Assembly: GCF_001455965.1 (NCBI RefSeq)
Contig: NZ_LKKO01000029.1
Coordinates: 1 to 64,000, forward strand
DNA from: Methylobacterium sp. GXS13
GTDB taxonomy: Bacteria > Pseudomonadota > Alphaproteobacteria > Rhizobiales > Beijerinckiaceae
Direction: 5' to 3'
Length of the DNA stretch: 64,000 bases
Of the stretch, positions 35,525 through 44,559 are shown in pieces. Position 1 is the stretch's first letter, and each line of letters opens with the position of its first letter. Under the pieces are notes generated by a model, which saw nothing but the letters and a program-made list of their open reading frames with translations, was not told the DNA's origin and made no database searches. The position numbers and the translations under genes are program-made.

Positions 35525-36445
35525 TCACGCACCCGGCACGGATCCGGACAACGCGGGATCGAGCGTCCGAGCCAGGGTCCGGGCGATGGCGACGAGCGCC
35601 GTCACCATCGGGGTCGAGGGTTCCCGCCGCGGTGCCACGAGGCCGATCGTGTGCTCCAGATCCGGCGCTGTGATCGGGATCGCCCGCACACCCGACATCG
35701 GCCCGAGGGCGTCGACCAGGATCTCCGGCATGATCGAGGCCCAGCGCAGGCTGCGCACATGGGTCATCAGCACGATCATCGAGTTCGATTCGAGGGTCGC
35801 CACGGGGTCCGCGCCCGATTCGCGGATCTGCTGGTCGATGATCCGCCGGTTCTGCATGTTCGGGGTCAGCAGGCAGAGCGGCAGGCGGCCGGTCTCCGCC
35901 CAGGTGACGCTGCTGCGGCCGTCGAACGGACCGCCATCGGCCGTCACCAGGCGGTAGCGCTCCCGGTAGAGCGGCACCGAGACGACCCGGCCCAGCGGCT
36001 CGTTGTCGAGATACGTCAGCCCGGCATCGGCCTCCAGGTTCTCGATCAGCGAGAAGATGTCGGCCGAGGCGGCAGATTCGACCGTGAGCCGCACGTCGGG
36101 GTGGCGCTCGCCATACGGGGTGGTCAGGCTCACGATCATCGGCAGGGCCGTGGGGATCGCCGCGATGCGCAGATGCCCGGTCAGGCCGCGGCGCAGGCCC
36201 GTGACCTCCTCGTGCATCGCCCTGGCATCGGCCACGATGCGGCGCGCCCATTCGAGGACTCGCTCGCCTTCGGGGGTAAAACCCTGGAAGCGCGAGCCCC
36301 GCAGCACGAGTTGCACGCCGAAGCGATTCTCCAGCTGCTTCACGCCCGCCGAGAGGGTTTGCTGCGTCACCCCGCAGGTCTCGGCCGCATGGCCGAAATG
36401 CTGCTCGCGGGCGAGCGCCAGCAGGAAGTCGAGCTTGTCGATCAC
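35525..36445 (-). CDS. LysR-family regulator, likely of the formate dehydrogenase genes
   Basis: 306 aa from the GTG 36443-36445, which gives the usual LysR start MIDKLDFLLALAREQHFGHA; the frame is open upstream but runs through the intergenic gap. N-terminal HTH with GVTQQTLSAGVKQLE as recognition region and a LysR substrate domain (TGHLRIAAIPTALPMIVSL, ADAGLTYLDNEPLG). In Cupriavidus and others the fds operon is controlled by a LysR protein, FdsR, and this gene is the last of the leftward fds-OFA-LysR group, so the same role is inferred. No direct evidence of its target exists here. Confidence 0.85.
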   Translation of the reverse strand: MIDKLDFLLALAREQHFGHAAETCGVTQQTLSAGVKQLENRFGVQLVLRGSRFQGFTPEGERVLEWARRIVADARAMHEEVTGLRRGLTGHLRIAAIPTALPMIVSLTTPYGERHPDVRLTVESAASADIFSLIENLEADAGLTYLDNEPLGRVVSVPLYRERYRLVTADGGPFDGRSSVTWAETGRLPLCLLTPNMQNRRIIDQQIRESGADPVATLESNSMIVLMTHVRSLRWASIMPEILVDALGPMSGVRAIPITAPDLEHTIGLVAPRREPSTPMVTALVAIARTLARTLDPALSGSVPGA

Positions 36446-36536
36446 GGAGGCATTCCGAGCGGTGCGGGCCCCGCAGGATGGGATGCCGAAACCTAATGGG
36501 CCGCCGGTCCGGCCACAACCGGCGGGGCGCGTCCGC

Positions 36537-38198
36537 TCAGCGGAACAGGATGAACGCCTTCGACACGGTGATGCCGATGCCCCAGAGGATCGGGATGCCG
36601 ACCACCGCCCAGGCCAGGGCGGCCCCGGCGCTGAACCCGCCGCGGCCGATGCCGAACGAGCCTGAGGACCGGACGGCAGCGGCACCGGCCTTGGCGTCGA
36701 GGGTGGCGCGCTCGGCATCCGACATGAACCAGCGCCCCGCAAGCGGCCGGATCAGCAGGTTGCAGACGAACCCGGCGGCCAGGAACGCGGCCAGCACGTA
36801 CATGGTCCGCCCGTAGAGATCCGCACCCTGTACCCCGGCGGCGGCCTGGGCCTCGCGGATCTTGGTGACCACGAACGGCCCGACGATGCCGGCCGTCGAC
36901 CAGGCGGTGAGCAGGCGCCCATGGATCGCGCCCACGAACTGCGTCCCGAACACGTCCGCGAGGTAGGCGGGGATCGTCGCGAAGCCGCCGCCATACATCG
37001 ACAGGATCACGCAGAAGAAGGCGACGAACAGCGCCTGCGAGCCGATCCCGGCAGCCCAGGGCGCGGCGGCGTAGAGAACACCGCCGAGCGCGAAGAAGAT
37101 GGCGTAGGTCACCTTGCGGCCGATCCGGTCCGACATCGAAGCCCAGAAGAACCGGCCCAGGATGTTGAACAGCGATAAGAGGCCGACGAAGCCGGCCGCG
37201 ATCGCGGCAATCTGTGCCTTCTGGCCCGGATCGAGGGCGGCGAAACCGGTACCGGGCAGCCCGATCAAGGCGCCTCCGAAGATCTCTTGGAGCATCGGCG
37301 AGGCCAGCGCCAGCACGCCGATCCCGGCCGAGACGTTGAGGCAGAGCACCAGCCAGATCATCCAGAACTGGACGGTCTTGTGCGCGTCCCGGAGATGGAC
37401 GTGGCCCGAGGCGATCATGGCATTCTTGGACGCCGGCGGCGTCCACCCGTCCGGGCGCCAGCCCGCCGGCGGGACCCGGTAGCCGAAGGCGCCACCCAGC
37501 ATGAACACGCTATAGCCGACCCCCATGATCGCGAGCGTCTGCCACACGCCGACCGAGTCGGCGCTCCGGAAGGTCTTGATCAGCCCGTCGGCCAAGGGCG
37601 AGCCGATCATGGCGCCGCCGCCGAAGCCCATGATCGCCATGCCGGTGGCCATGCCGCGCCGGTCGGGGAACCACTTGATCAGCGTCGAGACCGGGGAGAT
37701 GTAGCCGAGCCCCAGCCCGATGCCGCCGATCAGCCCCATGCCGAGCCAGACCAGCCAGAGTTGGTGGAGGTAGACGCCGAGCGCGCCGATCAGGAAGCCG
37801 CCACCCCAGCACAGGGCGGCCGCGATGCCGGCCTTGCGCGGCCCGGCCCGCTCCAGCCAGCCGCCGAACACGGCGGCCGAGAGGCCGAGCATCACGATCC
37901 CGATGGAGAAGACGATGACGAGGTCGCTGACGCGCCAGTCGCAGGTGGTGGTGAACAGAGCCGTCATCACGCCCATGTCGGGGCAGGCGGCGGGCGCGGG
38001 CTGGCCGACGGACAGTGCCCGGCTCAGCGGCAGCCAGAACACCGACAGGCCGTAGGACATGCCGATGCAGAGATGGATCGCCAGGGCCGCGGGCGGGACC
38101 AGCCAGCGGTTGAAGCCCGGTTTGGCGATGATGCGCTCACGGGACAGCCAGCCGTGATCGCCCCCGGGCGCGACCGCGCTCGCCAGTTCTGAACGCAT
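36537..38198 (-). CDS. OFA-family MFS transporter (oxalate/formate antiporter type)
   Basis: 553 aa, with an extra ~50-residue insert after the first helix (LSVGQPAPAACPDMGVMTAL) compared with OxlT. Family marks include RWLVPPAALAIHLCIGMSYG with the loop SVFWLPLSRAL, GGIGLGLGYISPVSTLIKWF, PDRRGMATGMAIMGFGGGA, and GRFFWASMSDRIGRK in the second half. OFA members exchange oxalate for formate or carry other small monocarboxylates. Location downstream of formate dehydrogenase genes makes formate or oxalate a reasonable substrate. About 12 helices; inner membrane. Confidence 0.85.
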   Translation of the reverse strand: MRSELASAVAPGGDHGWLSRERIIAKPGFNRWLVPPAALAIHLCIGMSYGLSVFWLPLSRALSVGQPAPAACPDMGVMTALFTTTCDWRVSDLVIVFSIGIVMLGLSAAVFGGWLERAGPRKAGIAAALCWGGGFLIGALGVYLHQLWLVWLGMGLIGGIGLGLGYISPVSTLIKWFPDRRGMATGMAIMGFGGGAMIGSPLADGLIKTFRSADSVGVWQTLAIMGVGYSVFMLGGAFGYRVPPAGWRPDGWTPPASKNAMIASGHVHLRDAHKTVQFWMIWLVLCLNVSAGIGVLALASPMLQEIFGGALIGLPGTGFAALDPGQKAQIAAIAAGFVGLLSLFNILGRFFWASMSDRIGRKVTYAIFFALGGVLYAAAPWAAGIGSQALFVAFFCVILSMYGGGFATIPAYLADVFGTQFVGAIHGRLLTAWSTAGIVGPFVVTKIREAQAAAGVQGADLYGRTMYVLAAFLAAGFVCNLLIRPLAGRWFMSDAERATLDAKAGAAAVRSSGSFGIGRGGFSAGAALAWAVVGIPILWGIGITVSKAFILFR

Positions 38199-38288
38199 CG
38201 AGACTTCCTCCGGGCGCGACTTCTTTCGCCGAGTCGCGTCGTTTGGGAAGCCTAGCGGTTATGGATACCGGTTGCCAGCACACGCCAC

Positions 38289-38321
38289 GGCCGAACCCGG
38301 GATCTAATCCCCGGCTCGGCC
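38289..38321 (-). terminator. Hairpin between fdsD and the OFA transporter gene
   Basis: GGCCGAACCCGGG (38289-38301) pairs imperfectly with CCCCGGCTCGGCC (38309-38321), loop ATCTAAT. It lies 15 bp downstream of the fdsD stop and 90 bp upstream of the transporter start. There is no T-run on the leftward strand, so it may only partly end the transcript or stabilise the fds mRNA. Confidence 0.4.
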
Positions 38322-38335
38322 GCGCGGAGTGCGGA

Positions 38336-38629
38336 TCAGCCAGCGTCGCTGGCGCCTTCTCCGAGCTTCTGCGGATCGCGGGTCGCCGGGCGCACCGGGC
38401 TCTCGGCCTGGGGCTCGGCACCGCGGAGCGCCTGCTGAACCAGGCTGTCGGCCCGGTCGCCCATCTCCGGCAGGGCGGCCTCCAGCTTCGAGACCATCTT
38501 GGGCGTCCAGAACGCCGTGATGTGCTTGTGCACCCCGGCCACCGCTTCGTCCTCCGGGTAGGACCGGAAGAACGTGGCGATCTGGTTCGCCATCCGGAGG
38601 AGCTTGTCCTCCTGGGTCTGCGCGCTCAT
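38336..38629 (-). CDS. fdsD: Formate dehydrogenase delta subunit FdsD
   Basis: 97 aa from the ATG 38627-38629, 4 bp after the fdsA stop. NAD-dependent molybdenum formate dehydrogenases carry this small subunit; it is helical and shows the family pattern KLLRMANQIATFFRSYPEDE, VHKHITAFWTPKMV. It has no cofactor-binding cysteines and is thought to help assembly of the complex. The C-terminal 30 residues are disordered and Pro/Ala/Glu-rich. Confidence 0.9.
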   Translation of the reverse strand: MSAQTQEDKLLRMANQIATFFRSYPEDEAVAGVHKHITAFWTPKMVSKLEAALPEMGDRADSLVQQALRGAEPQAESPVRPATRDPQKLGEGASDAG

Positions 38630-38633
38630 CGGC

Positions 38634-41495
38634 TCACTCCGCCGCGTCGAGCGTTTGGGCAATGCGCGTCAGCGAGAAATCCTCCTCGTAGAACTTCGCC
38701 TGCCAGTCGGACGGCCGGTTGGTCCGCCGGACCTGCACCGCCGTCACCTTGTATTCGGGGCAGTTGGTCGCCCAGTCCGAATAGTCGGTGGTGATGACGT
38801 TGGCGCCGGTCTTCGCGTGGTGGAACGTGGTGTAGACCACGCCCGGCTGCATCCGCTCCGAGACCTTGGCCTTCAGGGCGATGTCGCCGGAGCGGCTCTC
38901 CAGAGAGACCAAGTCGCCGTCGACGATGCCGCGCAGTTCCGCGTCGAACGGGTGGATTTCCAGCACGTCCTCCTCGTGCCAGCGCGAGTTCTCGGTGCGC
39001 CGGGTCTGCGCGCCGACATTGTACTGGGACAGGATCCGGCCTGTGGTCAGGATCAGCGGGAACTTGGACCCCGTGCGCTCCTCGGTGGCCACGAACTCGG
39101 TGATCATGAACCGGCCCTTGCCGCGGACGAAGCGATCCACGTGCATCATCGGGGTGCCGAGCGGCGCCTTCTCGTTGCAGGGCCACTGGACCGAGCCCAG
39201 CTCGTCGAGCTTGGCGTAGGACACGCCGGTGAAGCTCGGGGTCAGGCCGGCGATCTCGTCCATGATCTGCGACGGGTGGCTGTACTCCATCTTGTAGCCC
39301 AGGGCGTTGGAGAGCAGCACCGTGCCCTCCCAGTCGCCGTAGCCGCCCATCGGGGGCATCACCTTGCGAACGCGGGAGATGCGGCGCTCGGCGTTGGTGA
39401 AGGTGCCGTCCTTCTCCAGGAACGAGGCGCCCGGCAGGAAGACGTGGGCGTATTTCGCGGTCTCGTTCAGGAACAGATCCTGGATGACGATGCATTCCAT
39501 CGCCTTGAGGCCGGCCGTGACATGGTGCGTGTCGGGATCCGACTGCGCGATGTCCTCGCCCTGGATGTACATCCCCTTGAACGCGCCATCGACGGCCTCA
39601 TCCAGCATGTTGGTGATGCGCAGGCCCGGCGCGCCGTCGAGCTTGGCGCCCCACAGGGCCTCGAAGCTCTCGCGGGTGGCGTCGTCCGAGACGTGCCGAT
39701 AGCCGGTGAACTCGTGCGGGAACGAGCCCATGTCGCAGGAGCCCTGGACGTTGTTCTGGCCGCGCAGCGGGTTCACGCCGGCACCGAGCTTGCCGATGTT
39801 GCCGGTGGCCATGGCGATGTTGGCCATGCCCATCACCATGGTCGAGCCCTGACTGTGCTCGGTGACGCCCAGCCCGTAATAGATGCCGGCCGCGCCGCCC
39901 GTGGCGTAGAGCCGGGCAGCCGCACGGACCTCGGCCGGATCGAGGCCGGTGAACGACTGCTGGTTCTCGGGCGAATGCCGCTCCTCGGCGATGAACCGGG
40001 CCCAGGTCTCGAACTCGGCAAGATCGCAGCGCTCGCGGACATAGGCCTCGTCGATCAGCCCCTCGGTGACGATGACGTGCGCCAGCGAGTTGATGAAGGC
40101 GACGTTGGAGCCGGGCTTCAGCGGCAGGTGGTAGTCGGCCTTGATGTGGGGCGACTTCACGAGGTCGATCTTGCGCGGATCGGCGACGATCAGCTTGGCG
40201 CCCTGGCGCAGGCGCTTCTTCATCCGTGAGCCGAAGACTGGGTGGCCGTCGGTCGGGTTGGCGCCGATCACCAGGATGACGTCGGAGTTCTCGACCGACT
40301 TGAAGTCCTGGGTGCCGGCCGAGGTGCCGAGCGTCGACATCAGGCCGTAGCCGGTGGGCGAGTGGCAGACGCGGGCGCAGGTATCGACGTTGTTGTTGCC
40401 GAAGGCGGCGCGCACGAGCTTCTGGACGAGGTAGGCCTCCTCGTTGGTGCAGCGCGACGAGGTGATGCCGCCGACCGAGTCCTTGCCGTAGGTCGCCTGG
40501 ATCCGCTTGAACTCGGAGGCCGCGTGGCTGATCGCCTCCTCCCAGGACACTTCGCGCCACGGATCCGTGATCTTGGCGCGGATCATCGGCTTGGTGATGC
40601 GGTCCTTGTGGGTGGCGTAGCCGTAGGCGAAGCGGCCCTTGACGCAGCTATGGCCCTCGTTGGCCTTGCCGCCCTTGTAGGGCACCATGCGTACGACGCG
40701 GGTGCCCTGCATCTCGGCCTTGAACGAGCAGCCGACGCCGCAATAGGCGCAGGTCGTCACCTCGGCGTGCTCGGGCTGGCCGAATTCGTGGATCGACTTC
40801 TCCTGAAGGGTCGCGGTCGGGCAGGCCTGCACGCAGGCGCCGCAGGAGACGCACTCCGACTCCATGAAGTTGGTCGGGCCGGCTGCCACGCGGCTGTCGA
40901 AGCCGCGGCCCGCGATGGTCAGCGCGAAGGTGCCCTGCACCTCCTCGCAGGCGCGGACGCAACGGTTGCAGACGATGCATTTCGACGGGTCGTAGGTGAA
41001 GTACGGGTTCGACTCGTCCTTGGGCAGATACTTCTCGGCGCTCGGCACGACGTGGTTGTCGCCCTCGTAGCCGTAGCGGACGTCGCGCAGGCCGACCACG
41101 CCGGCCATGTCCTGCAATTCGCAATCGCCGTTGGCGGCGCAGGTCAGGCAGGTCAGCGGGTGATCGGAGATGTAGAGCTCCATCACGCCCTTGCGGAGCT
41201 TGGCCAGCTTGTCGGTCTGCGTGCGCACAACCATGCCGTTCTCGGCCGGCGTGGTGCAGGAGGCCGGCGTGCCCCGCCGACCTTCGATCTCCACGAGGCA
41301 AAGCCGACAAGAGCCGAACGGCTCCAGGCTGTCGGTGGCGCAGAGCTTCGGGATCTGGGTGCCGGCGTGCATCGCCGCCGCCATCACCGAGGTGCCGGCC
41401 GGCACGGTCACGTCCATGCCGTCGATCGTCAGGGTGACGGTCTGCTCCGCGACGCGGATCGGCGTGCCGTAGTCGATCTCCTTGATCAGGCCCAT
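38634..41495 (-). CDS. fdsA: NAD-dependent formate dehydrogenase alpha (catalytic, molybdenum) subunit FdsA
   Basis: 953 aa. The ATG 41493-41495 follows GAAGGAGA and was chosen over a GTG that overlaps the fdsB stop. N-terminal [2Fe-2S] domain (CATDSLEPFGSCRLCLVE, Cys52-Cys66), an NADH-dehydrogenase-like His-Cys cluster (HPLTCLTCAANGDC), two [4Fe-4S] ferredoxin motifs (CIVCNRCVRACEE, CVSCGACVQACPT), a further cluster at CAYCGVGC, then the bis-MGD domain. Cys377-His378 (CARVCHSPTG) is the metal ligand and catalytic pair; it is cysteine, not selenocysteine. Oxidises formate to CO2 and passes electrons to FdsBG. Confidence 0.96.
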   Translation of the reverse strand: MGLIKEIDYGTPIRVAEQTVTLTIDGMDVTVPAGTSVMAAAMHAGTQIPKLCATDSLEPFGSCRLCLVEIEGRRGTPASCTTPAENGMVVRTQTDKLAKLRKGVMELYISDHPLTCLTCAANGDCELQDMAGVVGLRDVRYGYEGDNHVVPSAEKYLPKDESNPYFTYDPSKCIVCNRCVRACEEVQGTFALTIAGRGFDSRVAAGPTNFMESECVSCGACVQACPTATLQEKSIHEFGQPEHAEVTTCAYCGVGCSFKAEMQGTRVVRMVPYKGGKANEGHSCVKGRFAYGYATHKDRITKPMIRAKITDPWREVSWEEAISHAASEFKRIQATYGKDSVGGITSSRCTNEEAYLVQKLVRAAFGNNNVDTCARVCHSPTGYGLMSTLGTSAGTQDFKSVENSDVILVIGANPTDGHPVFGSRMKKRLRQGAKLIVADPRKIDLVKSPHIKADYHLPLKPGSNVAFINSLAHVIVTEGLIDEAYVRERCDLAEFETWARFIAEERHSPENQQSFTGLDPAEVRAAARLYATGGAAGIYYGLGVTEHSQGSTMVMGMANIAMATGNIGKLGAGVNPLRGQNNVQGSCDMGSFPHEFTGYRHVSDDATRESFEALWGAKLDGAPGLRITNMLDEAVDGAFKGMYIQGEDIAQSDPDTHHVTAGLKAMECIVIQDLFLNETAKYAHVFLPGASFLEKDGTFTNAERRISRVRKVMPPMGGYGDWEGTVLLSNALGYKMEYSHPSQIMDEIAGLTPSFTGVSYAKLDELGSVQWPCNEKAPLGTPMMHVDRFVRGKGRFMITEFVATEERTGSKFPLILTTGRILSQYNVGAQTRRTENSRWHEEDVLEIHPFDAELRGIVDGDLVSLESRSGDIALKAKVSERMQPGVVYTTFHHAKTGANVITTDYSDWATNCPEYKVTAVQVRRTNRPSDWQAKFYEEDFSLTRIAQTLDAAE

Positions 41496-41506
41496 CGACG
41501 TCTCCT

Positions 41507-43066
41507 TCACTCGGCCGCGACCGGCAGATCGCCGGCGCGCCTGAAATCTTCAGGGAAGTGGGTGATCGCGCTCATCACGGGCATCGGCGTCAGCCCGCCC
41601 ATGGCGCAGAGCGACCCATCGGTCATGACCTCGCAGAGGTCCTCGATCAGCTTGAGGTTGGTCTCCGGCCGGATGCCGGCGATCACCTTGTCCATCGTCT
41701 CGACGCCACGGGTCGCGCCGATGCGGCAGGGGGTGCACTTGCCGCAGGATTCGGTGGCGCAGAACTCGAAGGCGAAGCGCGCCTGGCTCGCCATGTCGAC
41801 GGTGTCGTCGAACACCACGATGCCGCCATGGCCGACGAGGCCCTTCTGGGCCGCCATCGCTTCGTAATCGAGGGGCGTGTCGAGCAGGTGGTCCGGGAAG
41901 TAGGCGCCCAGCGGCCCGCCGACCTGTACGGCCCGCACCGGCCGGCCCGAGCGGGTGCCGCCGCCGTAATCCTCGATCACCTCGCGCAGGGTCACCCCGA
42001 AGGCGAGTTCGATCAGGCCGCCATGCTTGATGTTGCCGGCGAGCTGGATCGGCAGGGTGCCGAGCGAGCGGCCCATGCCGTAATCGGCGTAGGCCCCGGC
42101 GCCGTTCACGAGGATCCACGGCACGGCCGTGAAGGTCATAACGTTGTTGACCAGCGTCGGCTTGCCGAGGAAGCCCTTGAGCGCCGGAATCGGGGGCTTC
42201 GCCCGGACGATGCCGCGCTTGCCCTCCAAGCTCTCCAGCAGCGAGGTCTCCTCGCCGCAGATATAGGCGCCCGCCCCGAGCCGGACCTCGAGGTGGAAGG
42301 TCTTGCCGGATCCCAGGATGTCGGCGCCGAGCACGCCGGCCTCGATGCCGTTGGCGATCGCCTCCTTCAGGGTCGCGAAGGCCTGCGGGTATTCGGAGCG
42401 CAGGTAGATGTAGCCCCGGGTCGCGCCGGTGGCGATCGCCGCGATGGTCATGCCCTCGATGAGGTTGAAGGGGTCGCCCTCCATCATCATCCGGTCGGCG
42501 AAGGTGCCGGAATCGCCCTCGTCGGCGTTGCAGACGACGTATTTCTGCTCGCTCTTGGCGAGCATCACGGTGTTCCACTTGATGCCGGCCGGGAAGCCGG
42601 CGCCGCCTCGGCCGCGCAGGCCGGAATCCCGTACGGCGGCAACGATGCCCTCGGCATCGAGCTTCAGCGCCGCCTCGAGCCCACGATAGCCGCCATGGGC
42701 GCGGTAATCGGCGACCGAGACCGGGTCGATGACCCCGCAGCGGTTGAAGGTCAGGCGCTGCTGCCGGGCGAGGAACGGGATCTTTTCGGGGTCGCCGAGG
42801 CGCAGGGCGTGCTCGCCGCCGGTGGTGAGACCGGCATCGAGCAAGGCGTCGACATCCGTGACCTTGACCGGCCCGTAGGCGATCCGGCCCTCAGGCGTGG
42901 CGACCTCGACCATCGGCTCCAGCCAGAACAGGCCGCGCGAGCCGGTGCGCACGATGGTCACGTCGAGACCGCGGCGCTCGGCGCCCGCGAACAGGGCCCG
43001 GGCGACCTTGTTGGCACCGAGGCCGAGCGCCACGGCGTCCCGGGGGACGTAAAGGGTGACGCTCAC
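41507..43066 (-). CDS. fdsB: NAD-dependent formate dehydrogenase beta (FMN, NADH-binding) subunit FdsB
   Basis: 519 aa from a GTG (43064-43066) that overlaps the fdsG stop. The N-terminal ~120 residues are a thioredoxin-like [2Fe-2S]-type domain lacking the usual cysteines. The NuoF-like part follows: GLRGRGGAGFPAGIKWN (FMN/NADH Gly loop), VCNADEGDSGTFADRMM, GAGAYICGEETSLLES, and the [4Fe-4S] motif ESCGKCTPCRIGATRG. This subunit transfers electrons from the Fe-S chain to NAD+. Confidence 0.96.
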   Translation of the reverse strand: MSVTLYVPRDAVALGLGANKVARALFAGAERRGLDVTIVRTGSRGLFWLEPMVEVATPEGRIAYGPVKVTDVDALLDAGLTTGGEHALRLGDPEKIPFLARQQRLTFNRCGVIDPVSVADYRAHGGYRGLEAALKLDAEGIVAAVRDSGLRGRGGAGFPAGIKWNTVMLAKSEQKYVVCNADEGDSGTFADRMMMEGDPFNLIEGMTIAAIATGATRGYIYLRSEYPQAFATLKEAIANGIEAGVLGADILGSGKTFHLEVRLGAGAYICGEETSLLESLEGKRGIVRAKPPIPALKGFLGKPTLVNNVMTFTAVPWILVNGAGAYADYGMGRSLGTLPIQLAGNIKHGGLIELAFGVTLREVIEDYGGGTRSGRPVRAVQVGGPLGAYFPDHLLDTPLDYEAMAAQKGLVGHGGIVVFDDTVDMASQARFAFEFCATESCGKCTPCRIGATRGVETMDKVIAGIRPETNLKLIEDLCEVMTDGSLCAMGGLTPMPVMSAITHFPEDFRRAGDLPVAAE

Positions 43067-43548
43067 TGGCGGGTCTCCCGCTTGGTTTCGGCCAGGGCCT
43101 CGTCGAGGCCGTCGGCGGTCAGGTGGGCCACCGGCTCGGCGTCGATGAGGGCCGCGGGTCCGTTGGCGCAGAGGCCGAGGCAATAGACCGGCTCGACCGT
43201 GGCGCTGCCGTCGGCGGTGGTCTCGTGCCAGCCGCAGCCGAGGCGGCCGAGGATCTCGCGGTGGATCTTGTCCGAGCCCATGGCCTGGCAGGCCTCGGCC
43301 CGGCACAGCTTTACCTCGTGACGGCCGGCGGGGTGTGCCCGGAAGTCATGGTAGAAGGTGATGCAGCCATGCACCTCGGCGCGCGACAGGTTCAGCGCGT
43401 CGGCGATGAGCGGCACGGCGCCGCCATCGACGTATCCGAAGGTCTCCTGCAACGCGTGCAGGATCGGCAGCGTCGCGCCTTCGAGATGGGTATGCTCTGC
43501 AATGATCCCGGTGGCGCGTTCCGCGCTCCAGGGCTCGTGACGCGCCAT
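43063..43548 (-). CDS. fdsG: NAD-dependent formate dehydrogenase gamma subunit FdsG
   Basis: 161 aa, NuoE-like. N-terminal helical part (LPILHALQETFGYVDGGAVP, LSRAEVHGCITFYHDF) and a thioredoxin-fold [2Fe-2S] domain with cysteines in CRAEACQ and CLGLCANGPA. First gene of the fdsGBAD operon. No fdsC (FdhD-type sulfurtransferase, needed to activate the cofactor) is in this operon, so it must be encoded elsewhere. Confidence 0.95.
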   Translation of the reverse strand: MARHEPWSAERATGIIAEHTHLEGATLPILHALQETFGYVDGGAVPLIADALNLSRAEVHGCITFYHDFRAHPAGRHEVKLCRAEACQAMGSDKIHREILGRLGCGWHETTADGSATVEPVYCLGLCANGPAALIDAEPVAHLTADGLDEALAETKRETRQ

Positions 43549-43805
43549 GGTTTCCAGCCCAGTCTGTTCCTTTTCTAAAGCGAAGTGGAACAGAAATGCC
43601 GAACACCATCAATCGCGCAGTCCGGTCGCCTGACAAAGGATCCCTGTCGAACTGTCACCCATCCAAAGACGCAGGTCGCCCTGCGTGGTAAGCCTTTCTT
43701 AGAAATCCGTTTTCCGACGCTCAAGAGCGAGCGGGGCGTCTTGGGTGCAGTGCAACAGCATCTTGTGCCATGCAAGAAATTGCATTTGCCGTGCCGCGCG
43801 GGAGT
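43549..43805 (-). promoter_or_regulatory. fds operon upstream region with inverted repeat
   Basis: 257 bases of lower GC than the surroundings between fdsG and the convergent-side GST gene; no gene is visible. CTGTTCC (43564-43570) and GGAACAG (43587-43593) form a perfect 7+7 dyad 16 bp apart, close to the fdsG start. This is a candidate regulator site. An exact promoter could not be placed by eye. Confidence 0.4.
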
Positions 43806-44462
43806 TCAGAACTCCATGTCGAGCTCTTCGATCTCGTCCGGCTCGTCGGCGGCGGCCTCGGCCCAGTCGATCATCAGGGGCCAATGCAGGATCGTGTCGC
43901 GATAGGCCGCGGCCCGGGGTGGCAGCGTCACGTCGTAGGTACGGAAGCGCGTGCAGACCGGCGCGTACAGGGCGTCGGCGAGGGTCGGACGTTCCCCGAA
44001 CAGGAACGGCCCGTCATAGCGATCCAGGCAATCGTCGAAGATCGTGATGATGCGCTCAATATCGGCCCGGGCGCCGTTGAACACCCGGAAGCCCGGGTGG
44101 AACGCGCGCAGGTTCATCGGCAGGGCCGAGCGGAGGTTCACGAAGCCCGAATGCATCTCGCCCGCGATGGAGCGACAATGGGCACGCTCGGCCACGGCCC
44201 GCCGGGGCAGGCCGGCCTCCGGGAAGGTCTCGCCGAGATACTCGGCGATGGCGAGGGTATCCCAGACCACCACGTCGCCGTGCCGCAGGCGCGGCACCAG
44301 GAAGGACGGGGACAGGTGCAGCAGCTCCGCCCGGCTGGTCGCATCCGTGCCCGACAGAACCTCGGTGTCGAAGGCGAGCCCCGCCATCCGGCAGATCAGC
44401 CAGCCCCGCAGGGACCAGGACGAGTAGTTGCGGCTGGAGATGGTGAGCGTGGCGGCGGTCAT
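43806..44462 (-). CDS. Glutathione S-transferase family protein
   Basis: 218 aa from the ATG 44460-44462. N-terminal domain LTISSRNYSSWSLRGWLICR carries the Ser near the start expected for catalysis, SPSFLVPRLRHG has the cis-proline, and VVWDTLAIAEYLGETFPEA has the glutathione contact. The C-terminal helical domain includes GERPTLADALYAPVCTRFR. This NYSSWSLR subgroup is distinct from the two GSTs near 18-19 kb. It lies between the ccm genes and the fds promoter region; no clear functional link. Confidence 0.88.
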   Translation of the reverse strand: MTAATLTISSRNYSSWSLRGWLICRMAGLAFDTEVLSGTDATSRAELLHLSPSFLVPRLRHGDVVVWDTLAIAEYLGETFPEAGLPRRAVAERAHCRSIAGEMHSGFVNLRSALPMNLRAFHPGFRVFNGARADIERIITIFDDCLDRYDGPFLFGERPTLADALYAPVCTRFRTYDVTLPPRAAAYRDTILHWPLMIDWAEAAADEPDEIEELDMEF

Positions 44463-44559
44463 CGTCTCTACCCCGGGCGCGTCGCCGATCATGCGATCTG
44501 CGCTACCGGATCCAAGACTCGTGCCGATTCGATCCGGGCGAATCGCGATGCGCCGAAGT

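Noticed and set aside
40242-41867. Long open frame (541 codons) antisense to fdsA/fdsB
   Set aside because: Same effect of GC bias; repeats of VGA, HLG and similar low-information residues and no motifs, opposite an intact catalytic subunit.
43750-43800. Possible sigma-54 promoter (TGGCAC ... TGC) upstream of fdsG
   Set aside because: Spacing between the GG and GC elements is 8 rather than 10 and the -12 block does not match.
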